From CAYMAZ01 sp964388575 (GTDB taxonomy: Bacteria > Bacteroidota > Bacteroidia > Bacteroidales > DTU049), in NCBI GenBank assembly GCA_964388575.1, contig CAYMAZ010000002.1, positions 1 to 64,000 on the forward strand: a stretch of DNA of 64,000 nucleotides, written 5' to 3'. Position numbers and translations under genes: made by a program. The notes under the pieces were generated by a model. The model did no database searches. It worked only from the letters and a program-made list of their open reading frames with translations, and was not told where the DNA came from. How positions within the stretch are numbered: position 1 is the first letter of the stretch; every line of letters begins with the position of its first letter. Positions 32,635 to 42,800 of the stretch are shown here, piece by piece.

Positions 32635-34041
32635 ATGACAGCACAAATCCAAAAATCACTCAGAGACTCAAAAACAGCAAGATGGGTTGTTTTGATTCTC
32701 ATTTCACTGACAATGTTTTTTGCGTATTTCTTTGTAGATGTTGTAGCTCCCCTGCAGGAACTCATGCTTAAAGATTACGGCTGGTCTCCTGAAGTATTCG
32801 GAGGACTGGGAGGTTCTGAATTCTTTTTGAATGTTTTTGTTCTTTTCCTCATCATTTCGGGGATTATCCTTGACAAAATGGGAATCCGGTTTACTTTAAT
32901 TACTGCTGGGATCACAATGGTGGCAGGTGCATTGATAAAATATTATGCACTGACTCCGGGATTTATGGAATCGGGAACAGCTGAGTTTCTCAATTCTTTC
33001 TGGCCAGGCACTCCGGCAACTGCAAAACTTGCATACATTGGTTTTGCGATCTTTGGGGTTGGTGTTGAAATGGCCGGCATCACTGTTTCAAAAACAATCG
33101 TAAAATGGTTTAAAGGGAAAGAAATGGCCCTGGCAATGGGACTCGAGATGGCTGTTGCACGCCTCGGTGTTTTTGCTGTCTTCCAGCTTTCTCCCATTTT
33201 TGCTCATAAAGGAGTTGATAATTCAGTTTTGTGGGGTGTTGTATTTTTAATGATCGGATTCCTGACTTTCCTGATTTATACATTTATGGATAAAAAGCTT
33301 GATAAGCAGGTAGGAGAAATGGATGAGGAACCCGAAGAGCAATTTAAGCTCAAAGATCTGAAAGAACTTGTCAGCAACTGGGGGTTTATTTCAATTGTAC
33401 TGCTGTGCGTTCTGTTCTATTCTGCAATTTTTCCGTTCCAGAAATTTGCAACTGATATGCTTGCTTCAAAACTTGATGTTGATTTAACTTCAGCAGCACG
33501 CTATGTTTCTCTTTTTCCAATCGGCGCAATGATACTGACACCTTTTATCGGACTATTCTTAGACCTTCGTGGTAAAGGCGCGACAATGATGCTTTACGGA
33601 GCAATTCTTCTTACAATTTCACATGCAATCTTTGCTTTGGTTCCCAACGATGTGTTTAACGCTTATATTGCAATCGGAACTATTGTGATTCTCGGTACTG
33701 CATTTTCACTCGTCCCTGCATCAATGTGGCCTTCTGTTCCCAAGATCGTGAAAGAACGATATCTGGGTTCAGCTTACGCATTTACTTTCTGGGTGCAGAA
33801 TATCGGACTCTTCCTTGTGCCAATTCTTATCGGCTGGTCAATTTCAGCATCTAATCCAGGAGTTGCTGAACAAATTGCCAACAATGTTGAAGGTGCAAAA
33901 TATAATTACATGGTACCTGAATTGATTTTTGCAGGATTCGGAGTTCTGGCAATTATTTTTGCAATTAACCTGAAAAGAGTTGACAAACGTAAAGGTCATG
34001 GACTTGACCTCCCCAATAAAACCCAAAAAACTAAAGCATAA
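32635..34041 (+). CDS. Major facilitator superfamily transporter
   Basis: A 468-residue inner-membrane protein with about twelve hydrophobic segments (first at VVLILISLTMFFAYFFVDVV, the last near the C-terminus), an MFS loop 2-3 type motif (GIILDKMGIRFTL) and a basic/acidic central cytoplasmic loop (DKKLDKQVGEMDEEPEEQFKLKDL) dividing two six-helix halves. The pattern resembles the OFA/nitrate-transporter side of the superfamily, but the substrate cannot be read from sequence. The start was moved from GTG 32608 to ATG 32635 because of the promoter. The downstream gene is convergent, with a strong bidirectional hairpin between them. Confidence 0.88.
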   Translation: MTAQIQKSLRDSKTARWVVLILISLTMFFAYFFVDVVAPLQELMLKDYGWSPEVFGGLGGSEFFLNVFVLFLIISGIILDKMGIRFTLITAGITMVAGALIKYYALTPGFMESGTAEFLNSFWPGTPATAKLAYIGFAIFGVGVEMAGITVSKTIVKWFKGKEMALAMGLEMAVARLGVFAVFQLSPIFAHKGVDNSVLWGVVFLMIGFLTFLIYTFMDKKLDKQVGEMDEEPEEQFKLKDLKELVSNWGFISIVLLCVLFYSAIFPFQKFATDMLASKLDVDLTSAARYVSLFPIGAMILTPFIGLFLDLRGKGATMMLYGAILLTISHAIFALVPNDVFNAYIAIGTIVILGTAFSLVPASMWPSVPKIVKERYLGSAYAFTFWVQNIGLFLVPILIGWSISASNPGVAEQIANNVEGAKYNYMVPELIFAGFGVLAIIFAINLKRVDKRKGHGLDLPNKTQKTKA

Positions 34042-34088
34042 TTTTATTTCCTACGGAATTGATTTTCTCTCTTCTATCTAATTCCAAA

Positions 34089-34140
34089 TGTTGTGCTCTC
34101 TTTATTTTGAAACATCTGCAAAATAACAGAGAGCACAACA
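34089..34140. terminator. Long bidirectional terminator hairpin
   Basis: TGTTGTGCTCTCT pairs perfectly with AGAGAGCACAACA, and inside it TTATTTTG pairs with CAAAATAA around a 9-base loop. One bulged C separates the two stems, for 21 paired bases in all. It sits between convergent genes, and T/A tracts flank it. Confidence 0.75.
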
Positions 34141-34162
34141 ATTTTATAAGAATGGATGGCGT

Positions 34163-35500
34163 TTATTGAAATTCTTTCAGTGTTTCGAGCATTTCTTTTC
34201 TAAGTTTCATCAACCGAGTTGTAATTTCCCTATGACGATGCACAAAAATATTTGCTTTCCATCTCAACATTGACCATTTCCAGAATCTCAGATATTGATA
34301 GGCTATGACTCCAAGGAGCAACATAGCAGGGATTGAGACAAGTGCTATCCAGAAAGAAGAAAATAAAATGCCTGCGATAACCGCCTGAATAATATACACG
34401 AATGGAGCAACAACCAGAGCCGTTAACGCAAAATATACCGAGCTTCGAAATTGTGTATCTGCAATTTTCCGGTTGACAAAACGATAGAAAAACAAAAAAG
34501 GGAAATAATTCAGGACTCTGCCTGCAAGATGCAATGGCATTCCGATGAGGAGCATTATAAGTATCAGGGATGAAGTCAGAGCAGAAAGCCCCCCTTTAAA
34601 AAGAACAGGTTCACTGATGCCATTTGCTTCAAGCTCTGAAAAATAGTTCTCCGCAACAGTAAACATCTGTTCTGCCTTGTCAGGCTGAGATTTCTGGAGA
34701 ATGTTAATTTTACTTATAAATTCATGAGCTGCATTAAAACTGTCCCTGAGTCTTGCTCCTTCGCCCAGTTTATCATAAATCAGGCTTTTGCGCATGTTCT
34801 GTATCAAAGTATAACGCTCCTTACTCTCTACATGAATTGTAATTGATTTCAGGGCATCTTCAAATTGCTCATTAAGTTTTAAAAGTGCCTGTGAAGGATT
34901 CTCTTCATAAATCTCTTTCAATTCATTAAATATCAAAGGTTTTCCGAAATGAACCCTTACTTCTGTTCGTGGTCGGATATAATCAACATAAGCAATACTT
35001 ACAGGGACAACATTAACATTAAGTTTAAAATCGTGTTGTTGCTCAGCCTGTAATACCATTCTGGCCATTCCTTTTTTCAGAGGAATCAGTTGTTCCCTGT
35101 CACTGTGTGTCCCTTCAGGAAAGATACCGATAGTATTTCCTCGGGAAAGGATTCCCGTTGCCAAATCAAATGATTCAAAGTTCTGATGCATTGATTCCCT
35201 CCCGTCCCGGATGCGGAAAATGGGTGCAATTTTCAGAAAAGTTAGAATCTTTCTCAGAAGTTTCTTTTTAAAAATATCAGCTCGTGCAAAAAAAACAGGT
35301 TGCCTGCCGGATGAACAGATGATTGCTAGGGCATCAATGAGTGCATTTTGATGATTCGCTGCAAAAACCACAGGAACATGATCCGGCAGTAGCGTGTCAG
35401 ATGTGATAGTAAACCGTCTGTAAAAGATCTTTGTCATTGCAAAGCAGACGTATTTTTTCAAAATACTGTATGGTATACTTTTTTTATCTATAAGTTTCAT
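34163..35500 (-). CDS. PlsC-like acyltransferase (1-acylglycerol-3-phosphate acyltransferase family) with C-terminal membrane segments
   Basis: An about 445-residue membrane protein. The acyltransferase block I is ANHQNALIDAL (NHx4-5D motif) and block III is IFPEGTHSD, with GMARMVLQAE and PVSIAYVDY after it; together they indicate transfer of an acyl group onto a glycerophospholipid-type acceptor. Residues about 300-420 contain several hydrophobic segments not present in simple PlsC. The frame is open upstream to 35629 across the end of the BASS gene; ATG 35500 or 35515 is the likely start. Translated with a slight overlap or one-base gap after the BASS gene, so probably coupled. Confidence 0.85.
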   Translation of the reverse strand: MKLIDKKSIPYSILKKYVCFAMTKIFYRRFTITSDTLLPDHVPVVFAANHQNALIDALAIICSSGRQPVFFARADIFKKKLLRKILTFLKIAPIFRIRDGRESMHQNFESFDLATGILSRGNTIGIFPEGTHSDREQLIPLKKGMARMVLQAEQQHDFKLNVNVVPVSIAYVDYIRPRTEVRVHFGKPLIFNELKEIYEENPSQALLKLNEQFEDALKSITIHVESKERYTLIQNMRKSLIYDKLGEGARLRDSFNAAHEFISKINILQKSQPDKAEQMFTVAENYFSELEANGISEPVLFKGGLSALTSSLILIMLLIGMPLHLAGRVLNYFPFLFFYRFVNRKIADTQFRSSVYFALTALVVAPFVYIIQAVIAGILFSSFWIALVSIPAMLLLGVIAYQYLRFWKWSMLRWKANIFVHRHREITTRLMKLRKEMLETLKEFQ

Positions 35501-35501
35501 C

Positions 35502-36455
35502 TTAGTTGCCGACATGTGCCCGATTTTTTTGTTTATCTCTGTAACTCCAGAAAGATGCGAGTCCGAGTCCAGCAACGATGTGCCATATTCCCCACCAGGC
35601 TGCAATAAAAGCCATACCCCCAAGTTCAAGTTCAGGTGGAAAGATTCTGGGATTAAAAATCAAAACAAGTGCAAGACCAGAATTCTGAATACCAGTTTCA
35701 ATTGAAACGGAACGTCTGTCCCTGAAGGGTAGTCTGAAGATTCCTGCAATACCATAACCTGCAAAAAATGCAAGAGCATTGTGCAATAAAACAATGATAA
35801 AAATCAATTCGATGAACCTGAGAAAATTTGAAAAGTTCGCTGATAATGCACCTGCAATAAAGCCGATAAACAAAAAAATTGAAGCCCAACGAACAGGTTT
35901 TAGAATTTTCTGTGTTGTTTTCGGAAACTTCGTTTTAAAAGCAATTCCTAGAATAAGTGGAATTCCCAGCAGGATCACCACTGTCTGAAACATCTGCCAT
36001 GGATCAATCTCTATGGGTCGCAACAATGGTGATGTGCTTGCATACAATCCTCCCCAGAATGCAAAATTGAACGGTGTAATTATGATCGCTGTAAGTGTGG
36101 TTACAGCTGTCATGCTTACTGATAATTCAATATTGGCTTTAGAAATTGAAGATATGAAATTCGAAATGTTTCCCCCGGGACATGAAGCAACGAGTAACAT
36201 CCCCAACGCAACACCCTGTGAGGGTTTCAAAACAAGTATCAGAAGAAAGGTTGCCAAAGGGAGCAGGATTATCTGCGAAAACATCCCAACAATAAGAGAT
36301 TTGGGTTTTTTAATGAGCTTTTTAAATTCCTCAAATGACATATCAAGTGCCACACCAAACATTATAAATGCAATGGTAATATTCATCACCATCAGACCCT
36401 GAGGACTGAAATTCAGCCTGATGTTGTCAAGTATTTCAAGTGACTCTGAAAACAT
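35502..36455 (-). CDS. BASS-family bile acid:sodium symporter-like transporter
   Basis: A 317-residue inner-membrane transporter with about nine to ten helices. BASS features: the N-terminal LMVMNITIAFIMFGVALDM, the conserved CPGGNISNF motif (residues about 90-100), and the ETGIQNSGLAL motif (about 250-260). Bacterial members move organic anions such as pantoate, pyruvate or bile acids with Na+; the ligand is unknown here. First gene of an operon with the PlsC-like gene. A consensus -7 element lies at 36470-36477. Confidence 0.9.
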   Translation of the reverse strand: MFSESLEILDNIRLNFSPQGLMVMNITIAFIMFGVALDMSFEEFKKLIKKPKSLIVGMFSQIILLPLATFLLILVLKPSQGVALGMLLVASCPGGNISNFISSISKANIELSVSMTAVTTLTAIIITPFNFAFWGGLYASTSPLLRPIEIDPWQMFQTVVILLGIPLILGIAFKTKFPKTTQKILKPVRWASIFLFIGFIAGALSANFSNFLRFIELIFIIVLLHNALAFFAGYGIAGIFRLPFRDRRSVSIETGIQNSGLALVLIFNPRIFPPELELGGMAFIAAWWGIWHIVAGLGLASFWSYRDKQKNRAHVGN

Positions 36456-36469
36456 ACATTGAATTTGTG

Positions 36470-36477
36470 CAAATGTA
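36470..36477 (-). promoter_or_regulatory. -7 promoter element TACATTTG for the BASS gene
   Basis: A perfect TAnnTTTG match on the minus strand, 14 bases before ATG 36455, implying a short leader of about 9 bases. Confidence 0.5.
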
Positions 36478-36574
36478 CATTAAAATCCTTTTATGCATTC
36501 ACAGATTTTTCACTCAAAATTGTTGAAAAAAGACGATTTTCAGCTCTGAGTCGTACTGAGGAGTATGAAAAAAT

Positions 36575-38221
36575 TTATTTTATGATGTAAGTGGTTTTCA
36601 GGCTTAGTAAATTCATGGGATTTGAGCTGATTCCATGAACTTCCCTGCTCAGAAACCGCACAACCTTGTCATAGTAGAGAATAACTACCGGCGCATTGAC
36701 AACAGCGATACTATCCAGCTGTTTGTATAAGACATATCTTAATGAATCATTGGTTGTCTGAACTGCCTTTTCAAATAATCTGTCAAAGTCCTTATTTGAA
36801 AAGCGTGTATAATTTGGACCTTCTGGAGCAAAATTTTTACTGTAAAACAAAGACAGATAGTTTTCGGCATCAGGATAATCAGCAATCCAGCTTGCCCTGA
36901 AGAATTGAGCGTCACCTTTGGCATTCATTTCACGAAGTGTTGCGGAAGGCGTAACATCAATCATTATCTTTATTCCAACTTTTGCAGCTTCGTGTTGAAT
37001 ATACTGACATAAATCCAGATAATTTGAAGTTGTTGAAAGTGTGATTGGTTCCAAACCCTTCCCATCAGCATATCCTGCCTCCCTCAGGAGTTGTGACGCT
37101 TTTTCCGGATCATAATAATAGCCGTAACTGACACGCTCATCAAATCCGGGCATAAAAGGCGGCACAAAACCAAATATCCCCGCTGTCGCCATGTTATTGC
37201 GCATATACAAAACCATCTTCTCCCTGTCAAAACAGTAATTGACAGCCTGGCGCACCTTCACATCTGAGAGTGCATTATTTCTAAATCCCTTGCTGTTCTC
37301 TTCAAGCTGAAACCCAAGGTATTCTGTATTTAAAAACGGTTCTGTCTGAATATAAATGTCATTTTCATACTTCTGTTTGAGTTTTCCCTGTTTATCAAGC
37401 AAAGCATCCTTATATGTTGCATCAATGCCGGAGATCATCTGAATGTTTCCTTTTAAAAAATCCAGAAAAGCAGTCTGACGGTCTACAATAAACGTGATGT
37501 TGATAGCATCAAGATAAGGCAAACGGTTGCCCTGTTCATCAAATTCAAAATAATCTGGATTTTTTACAAGTACCAGCTTTACATTCTCTTTCCAGAATTT
37601 AAACATAAAAGGTCCTGTTCCAATTGGGTTCTTTCTAAAGTCCTGTCCATAAAAACGCACGGCCTCTTCAGGGACCACGGAGCAATACTGCATTGCGAGC
37701 AAACTTATAAAGGGGGGAAACACTTCAGAAAGTTTAATTATGAACGTTGTGTCATCAGGAGCATAAAACATTGGGTTATTATTCCCGTCACGGGCAACAT
37801 TCTGGAAGATCCACGTTCCGGGTGATGCAACTGCAGGATCAAGGATTCTGTTAAAGGAATACACAAAATCAGCTGCTTTCACTTTTCTCCCTTCAGGAAT
37901 TGATTCATCGGGATGAAAAAATACATCATCCCTTAATTGAAAGGTATATAAAATTCCATGGTCAGAAATGGTCCAGGATTTTGCAATGCAAGGCCGGACA
38001 TGTAAACTATCATCAAGTTGAACCAATCCACTGAAAATCTGATTCAATACCCAGATATTTGACATGTTTCTGGCATAGGCAGGATCAAGAGATGTGATGT
38101 TTGCCGGTTCATTATATGAAAAAATCATAAATTCATCTCCCCGGTTTCGTTCACTCCGACAGGAGAAAACAAACTGAATCAGAACCAGACAGACAAAATA
38201 TTTCAATATCAATTTTCTCAT
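36575..38221 (-). CDS. Family 5 (oligopeptide/dipeptide-type) substrate-binding lipoprotein
   Basis: About 548 residues, lipobox near FSCRS (about 22). Bacterial extracellular solute-binding family 5 features: LDPAYARNMSNIWVLNQIFSGLVQLD, IAKSWTISDHGILYTFQLRDDVFFH, the FKFWKENVKLVLVKNPDYF domain, and the C-terminal ...YSKNFAPEGPNYTRFSNKDFDRLFEKA. DppA/OppA-type proteins bind peptides or other solutes in the periplasm. No permease or ATPase genes of the ABC system are adjacent, so it may act with a distant system or as an independent binding protein. Start ATG 38221 overlaps the MBL stop codon by four bases (ATGA), so the two are translationally coupled. Confidence 0.88.
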   Translation of the reverse strand: MRKLILKYFVCLVLIQFVFSCRSERNRGDEFMIFSYNEPANITSLDPAYARNMSNIWVLNQIFSGLVQLDDSLHVRPCIAKSWTISDHGILYTFQLRDDVFFHPDESIPEGRKVKAADFVYSFNRILDPAVASPGTWIFQNVARDGNNNPMFYAPDDTTFIIKLSEVFPPFISLLAMQYCSVVPEEAVRFYGQDFRKNPIGTGPFMFKFWKENVKLVLVKNPDYFEFDEQGNRLPYLDAINITFIVDRQTAFLDFLKGNIQMISGIDATYKDALLDKQGKLKQKYENDIYIQTEPFLNTEYLGFQLEENSKGFRNNALSDVKVRQAVNYCFDREKMVLYMRNNMATAGIFGFVPPFMPGFDERVSYGYYYDPEKASQLLREAGYADGKGLEPITLSTTSNYLDLCQYIQHEAAKVGIKIMIDVTPSATLREMNAKGDAQFFRASWIADYPDAENYLSLFYSKNFAPEGPNYTRFSNKDFDRLFEKAVQTTNDSLRYVLYKQLDSIAVVNAPVVILYYDKVVRFLSREVHGISSNPMNLLSLKTTYIIK

Positions 38222-38979
38222 AAACAAATACTTAACCCGTCATATGCCGGCTGAACTCTTGCAGGCATTTCGGTAAGCAAGATTTCATGTTTCCCTGCAA
38301 TGTGGCTGATGTGTGTCAGATATGCCTTTTGTGGTTTTAATTTTTCGATCACTTCAAATGCCTCCTGAAAAGAAAAATGGGAATGATGCTTTCTGTGTCG
38401 CAATGCATTAATTACAAGCACATCAAGACTTTTCAATATATCCATTGATGATTCAGGAATGAAACTGGCATCAGTTATATAAGCCAGGTTTTTAATACGG
38501 AATCCGTTAATAGGTAAATTGCCGTGCATCACAGGAACCGGAAGAATGTTCATCCCTTTCACATCAAACGATGAATGACCGATTTCAATCATATTGAATT
38601 CAGGAACACCCGGATATTTATCCTCTTCAAAAGCGTAATCAAAATAACGTTTCACATGAGCAAGACAAGAGGTTGTCCCGTAGACAGGCATTGACATTTT
38701 CTGAGAATAATTAAAAGCCCTCACATCATCCAGTCCTGATACATGGTCATGATGAGCATGTGTCAGTAAAACTGCATCCAGTTTCCGAACAGATTCACGA
38801 AGCATCTGTGTCCTGAAATCAGGACCTGCATCAATAACAAAATCCGAATCACCTGATTGAATGAGAATTGACGTACGCAGTCGTTTATCACGAAAATCAT
38901 CTGAACTGCACACTTCACACGTGCATGTCACTACAGGCACACCCTGTGAAGTTCCGGTACCGAGAAAAGTCAATTTCAT
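38218..38979 (-). CDS. MBL-fold metallo-hydrolase (PhnP-like)
   Basis: A 253-residue metallo-beta-lactamase-fold protein with the metal-binding motif THAHHDHVSGLDD (residues about 79-91), an early GTGTSQGVPVV loop, DAGPDFRTQ, and a late ...YLTHISHIAGKHE segment with the remaining His ligands. The Cys-rich N-terminal part (TCTCEVCSSDDFRDKR) is typical of PhnP-like phosphodiesterases that open cyclic phosphates, and such Bacteroidota proteins may act on 1,2-cyclic phosphates. Function is inferred from fold. The longest frame begins at 39009, but ATG 38979 fits the GTGTSQG start. It precedes the substrate-binding gene in an operon. Confidence 0.88.
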   Translation of the reverse strand: MKLTFLGTGTSQGVPVVTCTCEVCSSDDFRDKRLRTSILIQSGDSDFVIDAGPDFRTQMLRESVRKLDAVLLTHAHHDHVSGLDDVRAFNYSQKMSMPVYGTTSCLAHVKRYFDYAFEEDKYPGVPEFNMIEIGHSSFDVKGMNILPVPVMHGNLPINGFRIKNLAYITDASFIPESSMDILKSLDVLVINALRHRKHHSHFSFQEAFEVIEKLKPQKAYLTHISHIAGKHEILLTEMPARVQPAYDGLSICL

Positions 38980-38983
38980 TGCA

Positions 38984-38991
38984 CAAAGATA
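38984..38991 (-). promoter_or_regulatory. -7 promoter element TATCTTTG close to ATG 38979 (possibly leaderless)
   Basis: A perfect TAnnTTTG match on the minus strand that ends only 4 bases before ATG 38979. With the usual distance to the transcription start, the mRNA would begin at or next to the start codon, so this gene may be leaderless. Confidence 0.5.
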
Positions 38992-39122
38992 TAAAAAGTA
39001 AAAAATCACTCATCTTAAAATTTCAGATTTTTTGCAAAGTTGTCATTCTCTAATCCCCAATGATATTTTTTTCAATTTTATACTTTTAATCAGTTGTTTT
39101 TTTCTTTCAATTTATTAAAAAA

Positions 39123-39138
39123 TATGTACTTTTACATA
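39123..39138. promoter_or_regulatory. Palindrome TATGTA-CTTT-TACATA before the 39160 gene
   Basis: A perfect inverted repeat (7-base arms counting one more base each side) about 20 bases before ATG 39160. It contains TACTTTTA, one mismatch from TAnnTTTG. Possible operator over a weak promoter. Confidence 0.3.
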
Positions 39139-39159
39139 TAATTTTAAAATTTCAACAAT

Positions 39160-39672
39160 ATGAAAAAGATCGTTATCATAGCATTGTTTATTCTCCAGGC
39201 AGGATTCATTCATGCACAGTACAGTTTGGCTCCCGGACAGGGACAGTTTAATGCCGGAATCGGTGCATCTACAAGAGGAATTCCCATTTATCTGGGATTC
39301 GAATATGGAATCTATCAGGATATATCCGTTGGAGGGACATTTTCGTTTATGTCATACAGAGAGCGCTATCTGTGGGTAAAGTACAACCACAATATTTTCG
39401 GCATCTATGGTTTTGGGAACTATCACTTTAATACATTATTGAATATTCCTGAGAAATACGATGTTTATGCCGGTATTCATCTGGGATTTAACATCTCTGT
39501 TTCTGACAAGAACTATCCTGGAACTTTCAAATCAGGACCCGGCGGTGGTGCACATGTCGGCGGTAGAATGTTCTTCAATGATGTGTTTGGAATCAATGCA
39601 GAAGTTGATGCAGGCTATTATGTTTCAGGAGCAAGATTTGGCATCACAATGAAACTGCCCCATTCAAAATAA
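39160..39672 (+). CDS. Small outer-membrane beta-barrel protein, function unknown
   Basis: A 170-residue secreted/outer-membrane protein with a classic signal peptide (residues 1-18, FIHAQ). The mature part is a series of short alternating strands with aromatic girdles (FEYGIYQDISVGGTFSFMSY..., NIFGIYGFGNYHF), ending in a GITMKL strand. This is the pattern of an eight- to ten-stranded OmpW/OmpX-like barrel. Specific role unknown. Monocistronic, followed by its own terminator. Confidence 0.75.
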   Translation: MKKIVIIALFILQAGFIHAQYSLAPGQGQFNAGIGASTRGIPIYLGFEYGIYQDISVGGTFSFMSYRERYLWVKYNHNIFGIYGFGNYHFNTLLNIPEKYDVYAGIHLGFNISVSDKNYPGTFKSGPGGGAHVGGRMFFNDVFGINAEVDAGYYVSGARFGITMKLPHSK

Positions 39673-39690
39673 TATTATAATTCACAATTT

Positions 39691-39734
39691 AAAAATCTTC
39701 TCTGGGAAAAAGCTTCTGGTGAAGATTTTTTTTT
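39691..39734 (+). terminator. Intrinsic terminator after the small barrel gene
   Basis: AAAAATCTTC pairs with GAAGATTTTT across a 20-base loop and is followed by a run of nine T. Confidence 0.6.
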
Positions 39735-39752
39735 ATTGCATTACATAAATTG

Positions 39753-39760
39753 TAATTTTG
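39753..39760 (+). promoter_or_regulatory. -7 promoter element TAATTTTG for the M14 carboxypeptidase
   Basis: A perfect TAnnTTTG match, 56 bases before ATG 39816. Confidence 0.5.
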
Positions 39761-39815
39761 AAATTAAAATTGTAACCATCATTTAATCTCCGGTGCATCC
39801 TGAAAGTCTAAACTT

Positions 39816-42800
39816 ATGAAAAAAATACTGCTTCTGATCATCATGTTAAAGTGTGTTTCACACTCCATTGCACAGAACGAAACACAACAGGATATCGTCA
39901 ATAAAACATTTGGAGGGAACCCGGAATTGTATTTCAGTTTTCCATTGCAGTCTCAGGAAATCATGCTTAAACTGACACGAATTATCAGTATTGACAATGT
40001 GAAAAATAATGAAGTTATTGCTGTAGCGAACAGAAAAGAATTTGAAAATTTTCTGGAGTTCAATATTCCATATACAATATTGCCATCTCCGTTTGAGATG
40101 CTTCCGCACGAAGCACGGGTGATGACTGAAGACATGACCAATAAATCGACCTATGCCTGGGATGCCTATCCGACATATCAGGCATACCTTGACATGATGG
40201 CACAGTTTGCCATTGATTATCCCGCACTTTGCCGGATTGACACAATCGGCTATTCGGTACAGGGAAGATTGTTGCTTTCTGCCGTCATTTCCGACAATGT
40301 GCATACAGACGAAGATGAACCCGAATTTTTCTACAGTTCAACAATGCATGGGGATGAAACAGTTGGGTATATACTGATGCTCAGGCTGATCGATTACCTG
40401 CTTTCAAATTATGGAACAAATCCCGAAGTGACAAATATTGTCAATAGTATTGAGATTTACATTAATCCCAATGCAAATCCCGACGGAACATATTACGGAG
40501 GGAACAGCACTGTTACTGCAGCCAGAAGAAACAATTACAACAACTATGATCTGAACAGAAACTTTCCGGATCCTACGGGGGATCAGAATCCAGGAGGAAC
40601 GCGTCAGATTGAAACACAATATTTCATGGACTATGCACTGGAGCGTGACTTTGTCATGTCGGCCAATTTTCATGGCGGAGCTGAACTTTCCAATTATCCC
40701 TGGGATTACACAACCACAAATCATCCGGACAAACAATGGTGGATTATGATATCAACGGAATATGCAGCATCGGCACAAAACAACAGCCCCTCGGGCTATT
40801 TCGATGATTACTATTCTGGGTTTGACAGCCCCGGAGTAACTGAAGGCGCCAGCTGGTATATTGTATACGGAAGCCGGCAGGATTATGCGTTGCATTATGC
40901 ATACGACCGTGAAATTACAATAGAGGTTTCAGCAACAAAAAATCCGGCAGCATCTAATTTACCAAATTACTGGAACTATAATTACCAGGCGCTAATACTA
41001 TGTATGAAACAGGTGCTCTACGGATTCAGGGGGATTGTGACTGATGCCTGCACCAATGATCCGGTTAAGGCAAAAATTGAACTTATCGGGCATGATGCCA
41101 TGAACTCGCATGTGTTTTCTTCGTTACCGGCTGGAAATTATCACCGGCCTGTCAAAGCTGGAACATATACAATCAGGGCATCTGCTCCGGGATATATTGA
41201 CCAGCAATACACCAATGTAAGTGTCACTGAATACAATACTGTGATCCGTAATTTTCAGATGGTGGCTGAACCACCCGTTGTGCAATTTACTGCAAACACA
41301 CTGTATTCCTGTGCAGGAACCATTGAATTTGTGAATAACAGCACTGCACCGCAAGATGTGGTGTATACCTGGCATTTCGGCGATGGAACAACTTCGAACG
41401 ATGTCAATCCGGTGCATACCTACTCCTCAGGCGGAATTTATACAGTCAAACTGTATGCGAATACATGCGCTGGAACTGATTCACTGATCCGAAATGATTA
41501 TATTGAAATTGCACTGAATGTGCCGCCTATTGCAGATTTTGTTTCAGGAAACCTGACACCCAATTTAAATGCCACTGTTGCTTTTACCGATCTATCGGAG
41601 TGTATTCCCACCGGATGGTTGTGGAATTTCAGCCCCTCCGGAGCTGTGATATATCTGAACGGCACAGACAGTACGTCGCAAAATCCGATGGTGTCATTTT
41701 CGCAAACAGGCCTTTATACTGTTTCTCTCACGGCTTCAAACGGAAACGGGAACCACATTGTGACAAAAACCAATTACATTAATGTGACAAATTTCACATA
41801 TTGCACACTGACTGCCACAAACCTGTCAGATGAATGGATATCGGACATTTCATTTGCGGGAATACAGAACAGCAGCGTCTCAACGGGTTATTCTGATTTC
41901 AGGCACATTGCCGGGAATGTGAATCCTGACAGTGCATACGCGTTTTCAGGGACAATTTCCATGACCGGTTCGGGATGGAGTGAATATGTTAGTGTGTGGA
42001 TTGACTGGGACCAGGATGGAACATTTGGCATAAATGAGCGTTACCAGATTGGAAGCTGCAGTTCCAACGGATGTATGGTGTCTAATACGATTACTGTTCC
42101 TTCAGGTGCTTTACCCGGAACAACAGTCATGAGAGTTGCTCTGCTTTATAATTCCTTCAGAACAGATCCGTGCGATTCCTACACATACGGTGAAGTTGAG
42201 GATTATTCAGTAAATGTGTTGCCGGTGATCACCTGTGCTGACTTTGAAGAAACCACCAATGCGACTGTCTGCAACGGAGATTCAGTTGTGTGGAGAGGCA
42301 CCGGTTACAGCATTTCCGGAACGTATTACGACAGTCTGCTCACAACAAACCCTGCTGGGTGCGACAGTGTGTATGTTCTGAATCTCACTGTAAATCCAGC
42401 TTATCATTACTATGAGGAAGTGATTGTACTTGATGCAGATCTTCCATACATATGGTATGGAGATTCGTATTTTGCACCTGGGACATATTTTAAGAATTAT
42501 CAGAGTATGAACGGATGTGATAGTATTTATGAAATGAATTTAATTGTGATGAACCTTCCTGTGTTAAAAACTCTAAATCTCACTGTTTTACTTGAAGGCT
42601 TATGTTCCGAAACTGTTCCTGGAATGATGAACCAGGCCATGAACGGAACCTTCCCACAATTTTCCGGGGGCTTTGCGGATGTTATTACAATTGAATTGTA
42701 TAATGCTACTGATGTATCACAAAGGGTGTATCTGAATGAAAATGTCATGCTAGATACAAATGGAAATGCGATAATTGAAGATATTAATTCCGGATTGCTT

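Noticed and set aside
36013..36402. 129-residue + strand frame
   Set aside because: Antisense to the BASS transporter; no signal peptide logic or family pattern of its own.
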